Shown here: positions 16,780-25,085 of the stretch, in pieces
Position numbering within the stretch: the first letter of the stretch is position 1
Layout: every line of letters starts with the position of its first letter
Assembly: GCA_002352425.1 (NCBI GenBank)
Contig: DEIK01000022.1
Coordinates: 1-38,474 of the forward strand
From: Rhodobacteraceae bacterium UBA2776
GTDB lineage: Bacteria > Pseudomonadota > Alphaproteobacteria > Rhodobacterales > Rhodobacteraceae
DNA: 38,474 bases
Reading direction: 5' to 3'
The notes under the pieces: model-generated
Database searches by the model: none
Seen by the model: the letters and a program-made list of their open reading frames with translations, nothing else
What the model was told of the DNA's origin: nothing
Program-made: the position numbers and the translations under genes

Positions 16780-17865
16780 TTAGGCTTCGAGCACGTCCTC
16801 GCCACCACTTGCATCCTTGGGGACTTCGGGCATATCGAACTCAAGCCCGTGTGCACCCCTGATTTTGTCCTCGATCTCATAGGCGATACGGTGATTTTCT
16901 TTCAGGTAGGTTTTGGCATTCTCACGCCCCTGCCCGATACGTTCATCACCGTAAGAGAACCACGAACCCGATTTATCAACAATCCCAGCCTTAACACCAA
17001 GGTCCAACAGCTCCCCCATTTTGGAGATACCTTCGCCATACATGATGTCAAATTCGACTTGCTTGAAAGGCGGTGCAACTTTGTTTTTTACGACTTTCAC
17101 ACGGGTAGCATTGCCAACGATTTCGTCGCGATCTTTCAACGCACCAATGCGGCGGATGTCCAAACGAACCGAGGAATAAAACTTCAATGCGTTGCCGCCT
17201 GTGGTGGTTTCGGGACTGCCAAACATCACGCCGATTTTCATCCGGATTTGGTTGATAAAAATCACCGTACAGCCGGAACGCGAAATCGAACTGGTCAATT
17301 TTCGCATGGCTTGGCTCATCAGACGGGCGTGGACACCAACGCTGGCATCCCCCATGTCACCTTCCAACTCTGATTTTGGTGTCAGTGCCGCAACGGAGTC
17401 GACCACAACCATGTTTACAGCCCCAGAACGCACCAATGTGTCGGTGATTTCCAGTGCTTGCTCACCGGTGTCAGGTTGGGAGATCAAAAGATCGTCCGTG
17501 TCGACGCCAAGATTTTTGGCATAGAGCGGATCCAGAGCATGTTCCGCGTCAACAAAGGCGCAAACACCGCCTTTTTTCTGCGCCTCAGCGATGCAATGCA
17601 AAGTTAGAGTGGTTTTGCCTGACGATTCCGGCCCGTAAATTTCAATAACCCGTCCTTTTGGGATACCGCCAATTCCGAGCGCAATGTCCAAGCCCAGCGA
17701 TCCTGTTGAGGTCGCCTCAATTTCTTGAACAGCCCCTTCTTGACCCAGCTTCATTATTGAACCTTTGCCAAATTGGCGTTCAATTTGGGCAAGCGCAGAA
17801 TCGAGCGCCTTTTGCTTGTCTGTATCGCGCTTATCACTCATTTTTAATAGATCCGCCGTTGCCAT
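16780..17865 (-). CDS. recA: RecA recombinase
   Basis: DNA strand-exchange protein and LexA co-protease of the SOS response. The 361-aa product has Walker A GPESSGKT (residues 78-85), the VVVDSVAALTPKSE Walker B region, the L1/L2 loop regions and GNATRVKVVKNKVAPPFK, all standard RecA. The start MATADLLKMSDKRD is the form seen in roseobacters and has AAGGG upstream; the internal ATG at codon 9 lacks a good ribosome-binding site. The SOS box at 17914-17928 overlaps the expected promoter, so LexA control is likely. Confidence 0.98.
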   Translation of the reverse strand: MATADLLKMSDKRDTDKQKALDSALAQIERQFGKGSIMKLGQEGAVQEIEATSTGSLGLDIALGIGGIPKGRVIEIYGPESSGKTTLTLHCIAEAQKKGGVCAFVDAEHALDPLYAKNLGVDTDDLLISQPDTGEQALEITDTLVRSGAVNMVVVDSVAALTPKSELEGDMGDASVGVHARLMSQAMRKLTSSISRSGCTVIFINQIRMKIGVMFGSPETTTGGNALKFYSSVRLDIRRIGALKDRDEIVGNATRVKVVKNKVAPPFKQVEFDIMYGEGISKMGELLDLGVKAGIVDKSGSWFSYGDERIGQGRENAKTYLKENHRIAYEIEDKIRGAHGLEFDMPEVPKDASGGEDVLEA

Positions 17866-18182
17866 TGCTTCAATCCCTTATTTCATAACCGCAGTGTCGC
17901 GGCAATCACTTTTGTTCACCACATGTTCTCCCTTCCTTATGGGGTCAAAAGGGGAACATTTCAACAAAAATTTTCATAAACTTAGTCTTAATCAAATTGG
18001 TTAAGGAGTAGTTACTTCTGAAAAAATTGACCACGGCCGTATTTTTTCCGCGCAATCTGTTGTTATTGAAGAACTTTGTTTGCACCTAATTTGGACATAG
18101 TCCCACACAGCAATTTATTGACCTGGGGTTAGCAGATGCGTTTGGCGTGTATTCACAACCCTAGGCGATTCTTTGGAACATC
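17866..18182. other. Intergenic region recA-cckA
   Basis: These 317 bases hold the recA promoter and SOS box in the recA-proximal 85 bases. The rest is AT-rich; I see no open frame of note, no strong cckA terminator and no recognisable RNA gene. Confidence 0.6.
17914..17928 (-). promoter_or_regulatory. LexA (SOS) box in the recA promoter
   Basis: Read towards recA, GAACATGTGGTGAAC is a perfect GAAC-N7-GAAC alphaproteobacterial LexA site, 49 bases before the recA start. A TTGACC hexamer (17943-17948) lies about 17 bases further upstream of the position where the -10 element would overlap the box, so bound LexA would block RNA polymerase. Confidence 0.9.
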
Positions 18183-20489
18183 TTAGTGGAACTGTTGTTG
18201 AACGGTGGTTGTGAGATCGCTTAATGAAAACGGCTTAGGTAAGAACACGGAGTTTGGTATTTTTGCTTGATGATCAACCACATCTTCTTGCGCATAACCT
18301 GATACAAAGACAACTTTCACATCCGGCCGCGCAACCAGCGCTTTTTTAACCCAACTCGGGCCATCCATTCCAGGCATGACAACGTCCGTTACAAAAACAT
18401 CCACTGACAATGCTTCATCTTCAAGGGTCTTAAGAGCATCTTCTGCGCTCTCTGCTTCCAGTACCGTATAACCACGCAAACGAAGCGCCCTAGAAGCAAA
18501 TGCTCGCACTGGCGCTTCGTCTTCGACCAACAGAATTACACCTTCACCTTGAATATTTGGTATTTTGCTGCTCACGACATGTGCCGAAACCTCATCGTCG
18601 CTGACTTTGTCATGGGCAGGGAAGTAAAGCGAGAAACTGGTGCCACTACCAGATTCGCTGTCAACAAAGATGAAACCACCGGATTGCTTCACGATACCGT
18701 AGGCGGTCGACAGCCCAAGACCGGTGCCTTCGCCAACGCCCTTGGTTGTGTAAAACGGCTCGAATATTTTATGTAGCTTATCGGGCGCAATACCGATGCC
18801 TTTGTCGCTGACCTTCACGACAACATAGTCGCCAGCTGGAACCCGTGCCCGATTGCGCTCCAGTTCTTGCTCGAGCGTCAGAATTGTCGTTTCGATCCGG
18901 ATCTCGCCGCCGTCCGGCATCGCATCACGCGCATTCACCACCAGATTCATCAGCACCTGTTCCAACTGGCGCTTGTCCGCTCTGATCGGCCGCAACCCGG
19001 GATCGTGCGACAAGGACAAAGTCACTTTTTCCCCCACCAACCGGTTTAACAAATGGGTCAATTCCGAAAGGGTATCACGCAGGTCCAGAATTTCGGGTTG
19101 CAGATTTTGCTTGCGCGAGAAAGCCAACAATTGCCCAACAAGGCTGGCAGCCCGGTTGGCGTTTTGGTTGATTTGCACCAAATCACCATAATCCGTATCA
19201 CCCTGATCATGTCGTAACAAAAGCAAATCGCAATGCCCGGAAATGGCTGTAAGCAAGTTGTTGAAATCATGGGCCACCCCGCCAGCCAACTGCCCGATAG
19301 CTTGCATTTTCTGGCTCTGGACAAACTGCGCTTCTAGCGTTTTCAATTCGGTAGCATCATTCAAAACCGCCATCAGCATGGGCGCGCCGTCTTCTTCAAT
19401 ACGGCTAAGCGAGATTTGCAAATAGAGTTCTTTTTCCGACTTGCGGGCTCGCAGAATTTCTGAGCTTTTCAAACCCCGCCCGTTGGCTGCATCGACCAAC
19501 CAATCCGTCACCGAGCGGCCCAAGCCCTCGACCAAATCGGACAGATCTGTGTCGGCACTCAATGGGTCATTCATCAACCCCCGTGCCAATTTGTTGGCCT
19601 CAATCACTTGCCCCGTCGGTGCAATCTTGATCATTGGTACAGGCAGGCTGTCAAAGACCTGACCGCCATTCTTCTGCTCTCCGATAGCGGCTCCGGGCAA
19701 CAAGTATATTTCTCGCCGCCCGGCCGCGCCTTCCAGCTCAGCAACGATGGTACGAATAACCCCGTCTTTGCCAACCACACTATGTGCCGACCCGCTGCTC
19801 AAAGGCAGGTCATTGAACACCCGGTCCAGTGTTTTTACGCGCCCCCCCAGCAGACGACGCAATGCGTCATTCATAAATAAGATGGTGCCAGACTTTGAAG
19901 CCGTCAGCATTGGCAGGCTCAACCCTTCAGCCCCGCGACTATTGATCGTGCGTTCGCCCAGATCCTCAAGCCGCCACAAAAACCCTTCAACACCGATTTG
20001 ATGCACAGCCAAACGGATGTGCCCCCGGCGTGTGACCACATCTTCGCGAGCGGCTCCTGTTGCCAATGCCTTGTTTTGCATGCGAAATAAAACGGCCGAC
20101 GGGTTGGCGAACAAATCACGCAACACATGTGCCAAGGATTTACCACTGCAATCCGCAAATCTTTCCTTGGCAACCGCATTTAAGAAGCCAACTTCGCCTT
20201 GCTTGTCCGTTACAAAGCTGGGCGAGGCATCATTTTCAACAAATTTCGAAATGTGATGGTAGGCCGAGGCATGACGCCTTTGATGCAGATATTTATTGCC
20301 CTGCACAATCGCGGTAACAAAGCCAAGCGTTGCACCACTGGCCATCAGCAAAATACCGAACACCGGATCAGGCACAAAAAATGCTGCCGCCAGTAAAACA
20401 GCCGCAAAGAGACCCAAATAATGCATTTTGGGCGCCAGCAAAACCATGCTGCTGGATATATGATTTGGTGTCTGCAGCGTATCGGCCAC
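18183..20489 (-). CDS. cckA: CckA-type hybrid sensor histidine kinase
   Basis: Hybrid kinase/phosphatase of the CckA-ChpT-CtrA phosphorelay, which in Rhodobacterales controls motility and gene transfer agents rather than being essential. The 768-aa product has two N-terminal membrane helices (about residues 24-40 and 44-63), PAS-like sensory domains (about 80-180, 190-260 and 275-380), a HisKA domain with the phospho-acceptor H407 in GGVAHDFNNLL, an HATPase domain (NLVVNARDAMPDGG, SDKGIGIAPDK, GTGLGLSTAYG) and a C-terminal receiver with D702 in TDVVMPGMDG and K752 in PKPF. The start is a GTG with GGGGA upstream. ChpT and CtrA are not in the window. Confidence 0.92.
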   Translation of the reverse strand: MADTLQTPNHISSSMVLLAPKMHYLGLFAAVLLAAAFFVPDPVFGILLMASGATLGFVTAIVQGNKYLHQRRHASAYHHISKFVENDASPSFVTDKQGEVGFLNAVAKERFADCSGKSLAHVLRDLFANPSAVLFRMQNKALATGAAREDVVTRRGHIRLAVHQIGVEGFLWRLEDLGERTINSRGAEGLSLPMLTASKSGTILFMNDALRRLLGGRVKTLDRVFNDLPLSSGSAHSVVGKDGVIRTIVAELEGAAGRREIYLLPGAAIGEQKNGGQVFDSLPVPMIKIAPTGQVIEANKLARGLMNDPLSADTDLSDLVEGLGRSVTDWLVDAANGRGLKSSEILRARKSEKELYLQISLSRIEEDGAPMLMAVLNDATELKTLEAQFVQSQKMQAIGQLAGGVAHDFNNLLTAISGHCDLLLLRHDQGDTDYGDLVQINQNANRAASLVGQLLAFSRKQNLQPEILDLRDTLSELTHLLNRLVGEKVTLSLSHDPGLRPIRADKRQLEQVLMNLVVNARDAMPDGGEIRIETTILTLEQELERNRARVPAGDYVVVKVSDKGIGIAPDKLHKIFEPFYTTKGVGEGTGLGLSTAYGIVKQSGGFIFVDSESGSGTSFSLYFPAHDKVSDDEVSAHVVSSKIPNIQGEGVILLVEDEAPVRAFASRALRLRGYTVLEAESAEDALKTLEDEALSVDVFVTDVVMPGMDGPSWVKKALVARPDVKVVFVSGYAQEDVVDHQAKIPNSVFLPKPFSLSDLTTTVQQQFH

Positions 20490-20600
20490 CGAGAAATCCC
20501 CGTTATTGATTCGTGGTTTCTCTATTTCGACCTAAAATTGTTAAGCTCTCATTAAATACAGGCCGTAAAAGCAACATCCACAACTTGGGGTTGATAGTGC

Positions 20601-21770
20601 CTATGCTTTCACGCGTGTCAAGAGTGCACAGAAAAACCCGTCGCCACCGTCCAGTGGTGTGAACCGGTGTTTGGACAGGCATTCCCACCCGGAATGGGCC
20701 GCTAGGAACCCAGTAATCTGGTCCGTATTTTCAGCGTCCAGCAGTGAGCAGGTTGTGTAGGCCAGCACGCCATCCGGCCCAACCATATCCGCTGTCATCG
20801 CCAATATTTCGGCTTGAACTTTGCGTAATTCATCCAACTGGTCTTGATCAAATGCCCATTTCCCAGCCGGTGAGCGCCGCCACGCCCCACTGCCCGAACA
20901 GGGCACATCGCAAAGCACCAAATCAAATTTGGCGGGCCCAACGCCTGCCTCTGGCTCAAGCACTGCAATCGCTGCCCCCGCCCGTTCGGCCCGCTCTGGC
21001 AGGTCTTTCATGCGCAGCGAATTGGCGTCATGGGCGAAATATTCTGCTGAATGACGCGCCGCCATTGCCAAAACCTTGCCGCCGCCACCTGCGCAATAAT
21101 CCAAAACGCGACTGCCTTCATTTATGGGCAACAAATCCACCACAGCCTGCGAGGCAGCGTCCTGCAGCTCAACGAGGCCATCCAGATAGGGTGTACTCAG
21201 ATGGACGCGGCGTGGGTTTTCTGTGACTTCAAGCGCGGTTTCGGACAGAGCGTGCGGCACCGCCACAATGTTCTCCACCGCCAGCGCTGCAATCGCCTGT
21301 TCGCGGTTGGATTTACGCGTGTTCACCCGCAAAAACACCGGCGCACGATGTTGCAATGCGTGACAGGTCGCCTCGAAATCATCACCCAAACTGGCCTGCA
21401 GCGCGGGCGCGATCCAATCCGGACAATTCAGCGCCGCATTGCCCTCTGGCACAGCACTATGCGCCGCCTCTTCCTCGCTCAACGCTGCTGGTGCATGGCC
21501 ATCACCAGTGAACATTGCGTCAATCACCAAGCCTTGCGCGCGCATCAACCCAAGCACAATCCCGCGCCCGGTTTGCGCCCCACCTAGCGTCGCGAATGAC
21601 CGCTTGCACCGTAGCGCATCAAACACATGATCGCGCACAGCAGCGCGGTCCTTGGACCCCGCAAAGCGCGAGCGCCGCGCCCAATTGGTCAGCGCCTTTT
21701 CTGCGGCGGTGTCGTCCAGAATATCATCCAGAATTTCAATCGCGGCCGAAAGACGTGCTGCTGGTTGCAT
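20601..21770 (-). CDS. RsmB/NOP2-family rRNA m5C methyltransferase
   Basis: SAM-dependent RNA cytosine-5 methyltransferase, probably acting on 16S rRNA. The 389-aa product has an N-terminal NusB-like helical part (about 1-140), then the Rossmann-fold methyltransferase. The SAM-binding motif is VLDYCAGGGGK (222-232), the motif IV cysteine is C291 in CDVPCSGSG and the catalytic motif VI cysteine is C341 in AYTTCSLL; both cysteines of this enzyme class are intact. AGGAG lies six bases before the ATG. An IS relic begins about 40 bases upstream of the gene, so its native promoter region may have been replaced. RsmB is the closest label; other family members are possible. Confidence 0.88.
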   Translation of the reverse strand: MQPAARLSAAIEILDDILDDTAAEKALTNWARRSRFAGSKDRAAVRDHVFDALRCKRSFATLGGAQTGRGIVLGLMRAQGLVIDAMFTGDGHAPAALSEEEAAHSAVPEGNAALNCPDWIAPALQASLGDDFEATCHALQHRAPVFLRVNTRKSNREQAIAALAVENIVAVPHALSETALEVTENPRRVHLSTPYLDGLVELQDAASQAVVDLLPINEGSRVLDYCAGGGGKVLAMAARHSAEYFAHDANSLRMKDLPERAERAGAAIAVLEPEAGVGPAKFDLVLCDVPCSGSGAWRRSPAGKWAFDQDQLDELRKVQAEILAMTADMVGPDGVLAYTTCSLLDAENTDQITGFLAAHSGWECLSKHRFTPLDGGDGFFCALLTRVKA

Positions 21771-21810
21771 GTTTGGCTCCTGTTAAGAAGAAGTGGTTGA
21801 TGGCCTTGGT

Positions 21811-22103
21811 AATCCCTCCTTTTTAATGGGGTTCGCTTGTAGAATTACGCGGCCATTTTCAGTTTCATAGCAGGTGTATCCCGCGATGCCCATGTTGGGG
21901 CGGTCATTGTTGTAAGTCCAGAGCCATTTTGTGGCCTGTTCCTGAGCCTCCTCTATGGTTTCGATGATGTTCTGATCCAGCCGTTCGTGCCGAACCGCTC
22001 GATTATAGTGCTCGATATAGGCGTTCTGCTGGGGCTTGGCCGGCTGGATTTATTGGATATGGATGCCCATCCGTTCGGCCCACGTCATCCATTGGCCGGC
22101 AGG
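21811..22103 (-). pseudogene. IS3-family transposase remnant (copy 1), C-terminal end
   Basis: Reading the minus strand gives the end of an IS3-family (IS407-like) OrfB integrase: MTWAERMGIHIQ, then IQPAKPQQNAYIEHYNRAVRH, ATKWLWTYNNDRPNMGI and TPAMKLKMAA with a stop at 21845. It is inactive: a TAA stop replaces the tyrosine codon in HIQ-Y-IQP, a short deletion shifts the frame before TPAMKLK, and everything upstream of the last 90 or so codons is missing. The bases up to about 21811 match the outer end of the second copy near 31935, so they should be the right end of the element. It joins directly to the broken aldolase gene. Confidence 0.85.
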
Positions 22104-22577
22104 CGATGTTCTTAATCGCAAGCGCGCTTTCGACCTGCACAATCAGGCAGATTTCATCATTGGCGTTGTCCAGACAATCCGGGATCAAATCATACCCCGA
22201 CGCCCGCACCATCGAGGCCGCCACGCCACGCACGCCAACCGGCGGATAGCGCACTGCACGCGCCATTGCCGCGGCCTGATCCGCCGTTTCGACCATCGGC
22301 ACCATCACGGTTTGCGCGCTGATATCCAGCACTTGCTTCAACACCCAGTCTTGCCCCACCCGCACCACGATAGAGGCATCCCCACCGCTCATGGCTTGCA
22401 TTTGCGCCAAAATGGTCGGGATGTCGTTGGGCGCATGTTCACCGTCAATCAGGCACCAGTCATAGCCCGCAGAGGCGGCGATTTCGGCGATCATCGGATG
22501 CGCCGCGCGCCACCACAGGCCGATCTGCATGTCACCCTCTTTAAGGGGTTTTTCAGTTTGTTCGTGGGGGCTGGCAT
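22104..22577 (-). pseudogene. HpcH/HpaI-family aldolase, frameshifted and truncated
   Basis: The readable part (MQIGLWWRAAHPMIAEIAASAGYDWCLIDGEHAPND, then VRVGQDWVLKQVLDISAQTVMVPMV, YPPVGVRGVA) is an HpcH/HpaI class II aldolase of the 4-hydroxy-2-oxoheptanedioate type, which cleaves 2-oxo-hydroxy acids to pyruvate and an aldehyde. The natural start is the ATG at 22577 with GGAGAGAG before it (MPAPTNKLK), but that frame is one base off from the body: an A seems lost from an A-run near 22550. The C-terminal third is missing, replaced after QVESALAIKNI by the IS remnant. It was divergent from the TRAP genes, suggesting it once used the imported compound. Confidence 0.85.
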
Positions 22578-22697
22578 GCTCTCTCTCCTTTTGTCCATAG
22601 CTTTACGTGCCTTTACTGGCTGGCCAATAAAATTGCTGGACTTCCCCTCATTGCTGGCTACTTTATCCGACATAAACAACATCTGGGAGAGAGACTT

Positions 22698-23708
22698 ATG
22701 AAACATATTTTAGGCCGTGTGGCCGTTGCTGCCATTGCCGTTGCCTTTGCTGGCGAAGCTATGGCGACCGAGTGGAACGTATCGGTTTGGGGCAAGCGCC
22801 GTGCGTTTACAGAGCATGTCGAGAAACTGGCCGAGCTGGTGTCTGAAAAGACCAATGGCGAGTTCACTATGAGCATTTCTTATGGCGGTCTGTCCAAGAA
22901 CAAGGAAAACCTAGACGGGATTTCCATCGGCGCGTTTGAAATGGCGCAGTTTTGTGCCGGCTATCACCGCGACAAGAATCCGTCCATCACCGTGCTTGAG
23001 CTGCCGTTCCTCGGCGTTGCGAATCTAGATGAGGAAGTCGCCATTTCAAACGCCGTTTACGCCCATCCTGCGGTTCAGGCTGATCTGGCGCGCTGGAATG
23101 CCAAGCTGCTGATGACCTCGCCCATGCCGCAATATAACATCGTTGGCACGGGCGATCCGCGCGCCACTTTGGCCAGCATGGATGGTATGCGCGTGCGCGC
23201 AACTGGCGGCCTTGGCAAAGCGTTTTCGGCTGTTGGCGCGGTACCGACATCGGTGACCTCCTCCGAGGCTTATAACGCGATGGAATCTGGCGTTGTCGAC
23301 ACGGTGGCCTTTGCCCCCCACGCGCATTTGGCATTTCGCACCATCGACATTGCCGAATGGTGGACCGAGAACCTGAACCCCGGCACCGTGAACTGCCCTA
23401 TTGTGGTGAACACTGATGCGTATGAGGCGCTGTCGGACAGTGAACGCGCCGCACTTGACGGCTCGGTTGACGAGGCCATCGCGCATTACGTTGCCAACTA
23501 CGGTGAACTGCTAACCAAATGGGATGGCATTTTGGACGAAAAAGGTGTGAAGCGGGTGACGGTTGCCGAAGAAGAGCTGGCCGCCTTCCGCGCCGCCGCG
23601 GCTGACCCGATCCGCGATGCTTGGATTGCAGACATGACAGCGCAGGGACTGCCTGCTCAAGAGCTGTATGATCTGGTCGTGGACACACTGGCCAAAGAAC
23701 GCATGTAA
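22698..23708 (+). CDS. dctP: TRAP transporter substrate-binding protein (DctP family)
   Basis: Periplasmic solute receptor of a tripartite ATP-independent transporter. The 336-aa product has a signal peptide (cleavage probably after AGEAMA, about residue 23), then a DctP-family fold with TNGEFTMSISYGG, the conserved GMRVRATGG motif around the substrate-anchoring arginine, and SGVVDTVAFAPHAH. GGGAGAGAG precedes the ATG. It is divergent from the broken aldolase gene; dctQ and dctM lie downstream on the same strand but after a terminator and a 720-base gap. The substrate is likely an organic acid; the aldolase neighbour hints at a 2-oxo-hydroxy acid or aromatic breakdown product, by inference only. 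Confidence 0.92.
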   Translation: MKHILGRVAVAAIAVAFAGEAMATEWNVSVWGKRRAFTEHVEKLAELVSEKTNGEFTMSISYGGLSKNKENLDGISIGAFEMAQFCAGYHRDKNPSITVLELPFLGVANLDEEVAISNAVYAHPAVQADLARWNAKLLMTSPMPQYNIVGTGDPRATLASMDGMRVRATGGLGKAFSAVGAVPTSVTSSEAYNAMESGVVDTVAFAPHAHLAFRTIDIAEWWTENLNPGTVNCPIVVNTDAYEALSDSERAALDGSVDEAIAHYVANYGELLTKWDGILDEKGVKRVTVAEEELAAFRAAAADPIRDAWIADMTAQGLPAQELYDLVVDTLAKERM

Positions 23709-23763
23709 GATGACAAAGGTCTCGCAGTTCATGCGGGGCTGCTTCTATTTTGATATAATAGCG

Positions 23764-23795
23764 TAAGGCGGGGTTCTCCCCGCCTTATATTTTTT
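23764..23795 (+). terminator. Strong terminator after dctP
   Basis: TAAGGCGGGG and CCCCGCCTTA form a perfect ten-pair stem with a TTCT loop, followed by TATTTTTT. It sits 55 bases after the dctP stop and should greatly reduce read-through into dctQ-dctM. Confidence 0.92.
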
Positions 23796-23924
23796 GGCAC
23801 TTGGGCGCATTGTGAATCAGTGGAAAATCCCGATTTATGGAACGGTGCGGCGCGCATTTATGTGCTTCATTGAGAAGAAATGCGGCGAAGTCAAACGTGG
23901 TACTGAACAATAGGGCGTTAAAAA

Positions 23925-24185
23925 ATGGAAGACATGATTTCTTGGATGGTTTTTGGTGGTGGTTTAGGATTTTGGCGCGCGTGGAGAAAAACTTCAGAAA
24001 GTGCAAAAAGAGCTAGAAACACAATAGATTCCATTGCCGGAATCGATGCAAAAACAAAAGCGGAAGCAATAGGTTACAACAAAGGGTTGAGATCGGTTGC
24101 CTTAGCTGTTTCAACAATTATAGGCGTTATTTTCGGTTTATCCATCTGGGGCATCGCCTCATTGCTGGTCTATCTGACTGGATGA
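23925..24185 (+). CDS. Small membrane protein of unknown function
   Basis: An 86-aa product I do not recognise. A short hydrophobic N-terminus (MISWMVFGGGLGFW) is followed by a basic, helical stretch (WRKTSESAKRARNTIDSIAGIDAKTKAEAIGYNKG) and a clear C-terminal membrane helix (VALAVSTIIGVIFGLSIWGIASLLVYL). It lies between the dctP terminator and dctQ. The sequence is AT-richer than the TRAP genes and has no convincing ribosome-binding site, so it may be acquired DNA. The amphipathic and membrane pattern favours a real gene, but it has no recognisable family. Confidence 0.5.
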   Translation: MEDMISWMVFGGGLGFWRAWRKTSESAKRARNTIDSIAGIDAKTKAEAIGYNKGLRSVALAVSTIIGVIFGLSIWGIASLLVYLTG

Positions 24186-24440
24186 AAACGACCACATACC
24201 TAAGTTGAGAAGCATGCATAGAGTGAGCGCCAGTCCGCTGTTACTTTATCGGGCTTGAGCCAATGGTGGGTTGAAGAATCCACCCAACTATAATTTGGAA
24301 TCTCGGCACTATTTAAAATAGCAGATATCGGCGCCGCATTCTACGAAGGGCATAACACAATAATAATCGACTCACCGCTCTTGCCACCTCCCCCCTTTAT
24401 CTGGCTATATCCCTGCAACGAATAATCAGGGGGGATGCAC

Positions 24441-25085
24441 ATGGCCGGTGGCGCGAGTGTGCTTGAGGATGGCTCGAACCTGAGCCGTATCGACAGGCAG
24501 TTACATAAACTTGAGAGCTATATGGCGCTGATCAGCGGGTTGGCGATCTTTTCCCTTATGATCCTTGCCGTGGTCTCGGTCGGTGGGCGCAATCTGATGA
24601 ACGCGCCCCTGCCCGGCTATGTGGACTGGATCGAACAGGTCATGCCGCTGATTGCCTTTATGGGCGTCGCATATACTCAGCGTTCTGGGGGGCATATCCG
24701 CATGGACATACTGGTTGGCAAGCTGCGCGGTCGTGCCCTGTGGGGGGCGGAATTTATCACCACGCTGGCGATGCTGATCCTGATCCTGTTGCTGGTATGG
24801 GGCACATATTCGCATTTTCTGCGCGCTTTTGATTTCAGCGCGCCTTATTGGAGCCGCGACAGCTCTATCGACATATCAATCCCGCTTTGGCCCGCTAAAC
24901 TGCTGGCTCCGATAGCTTTTTCAGTGTTGGGATTGCGTTTGGCGTTGCAATTGTGGGGCTATGGCCGCGCCTTTGTTTTAGGTTTGGTTGAGCCGGTCGC
25001 CGTGCCGTTGGTTCTAAGTGCTGCCGCGCAGGCCGCTGAAGAGGCCGAGCATGTTGCAGGCCTAGAAGAAGAGGAGCCGCGCTGA
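24441..25085 (+). CDS. dctQ: TRAP transporter small permease (DctQ)
   Basis: Small membrane subunit of the TRAP transporter, 214 aa with four predicted helices: near 28-50 (MALISGLAIFSLMILAVVSV), 62-80, 100-125 and 148-170. The motif GRNLMNAPLPGYVDWIEQVMPLIAFMG and the GGHIRMDILV segment are typical DctQ. I choose the ATG at 24441 because GGGG lies at proper distance; the ATG two codons earlier overlaps the ribosome-binding site. The C-terminal tail is unusually acidic (EEAEHVAGLEEEEPR). It abuts dctM with a TGATG overlap, so both are translated together. Confidence 0.9.
   Translation: MAGGASVLEDGSNLSRIDRQLHKLESYMALISGLAIFSLMILAVVSVGGRNLMNAPLPGYVDWIEQVMPLIAFMGVAYTQRSGGHIRMDILVGKLRGRALWGAEFITTLAMLILILLLVWGTYSHFLRAFDFSAPYWSRDSSIDISIPLWPAKLLAPIAFSVLGLRLALQLWGYGRAFVLGLVEPVAVPLVLSAAAQAAEEAEHVAGLEEEEPR

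Noticed and set aside
22003..22530. An intact 175-aa aldolase
   Set aside because: The last 30 or so residues are IS-derived and out of the transposase frame, and the natural N-terminus is in another frame, so this is a pseudogene chimera.
23813..23914. A 33-codon GTG-started frame ending KRGTEQ
   Set aside because: It is very short, without ribosome-binding site or recognisable pattern.
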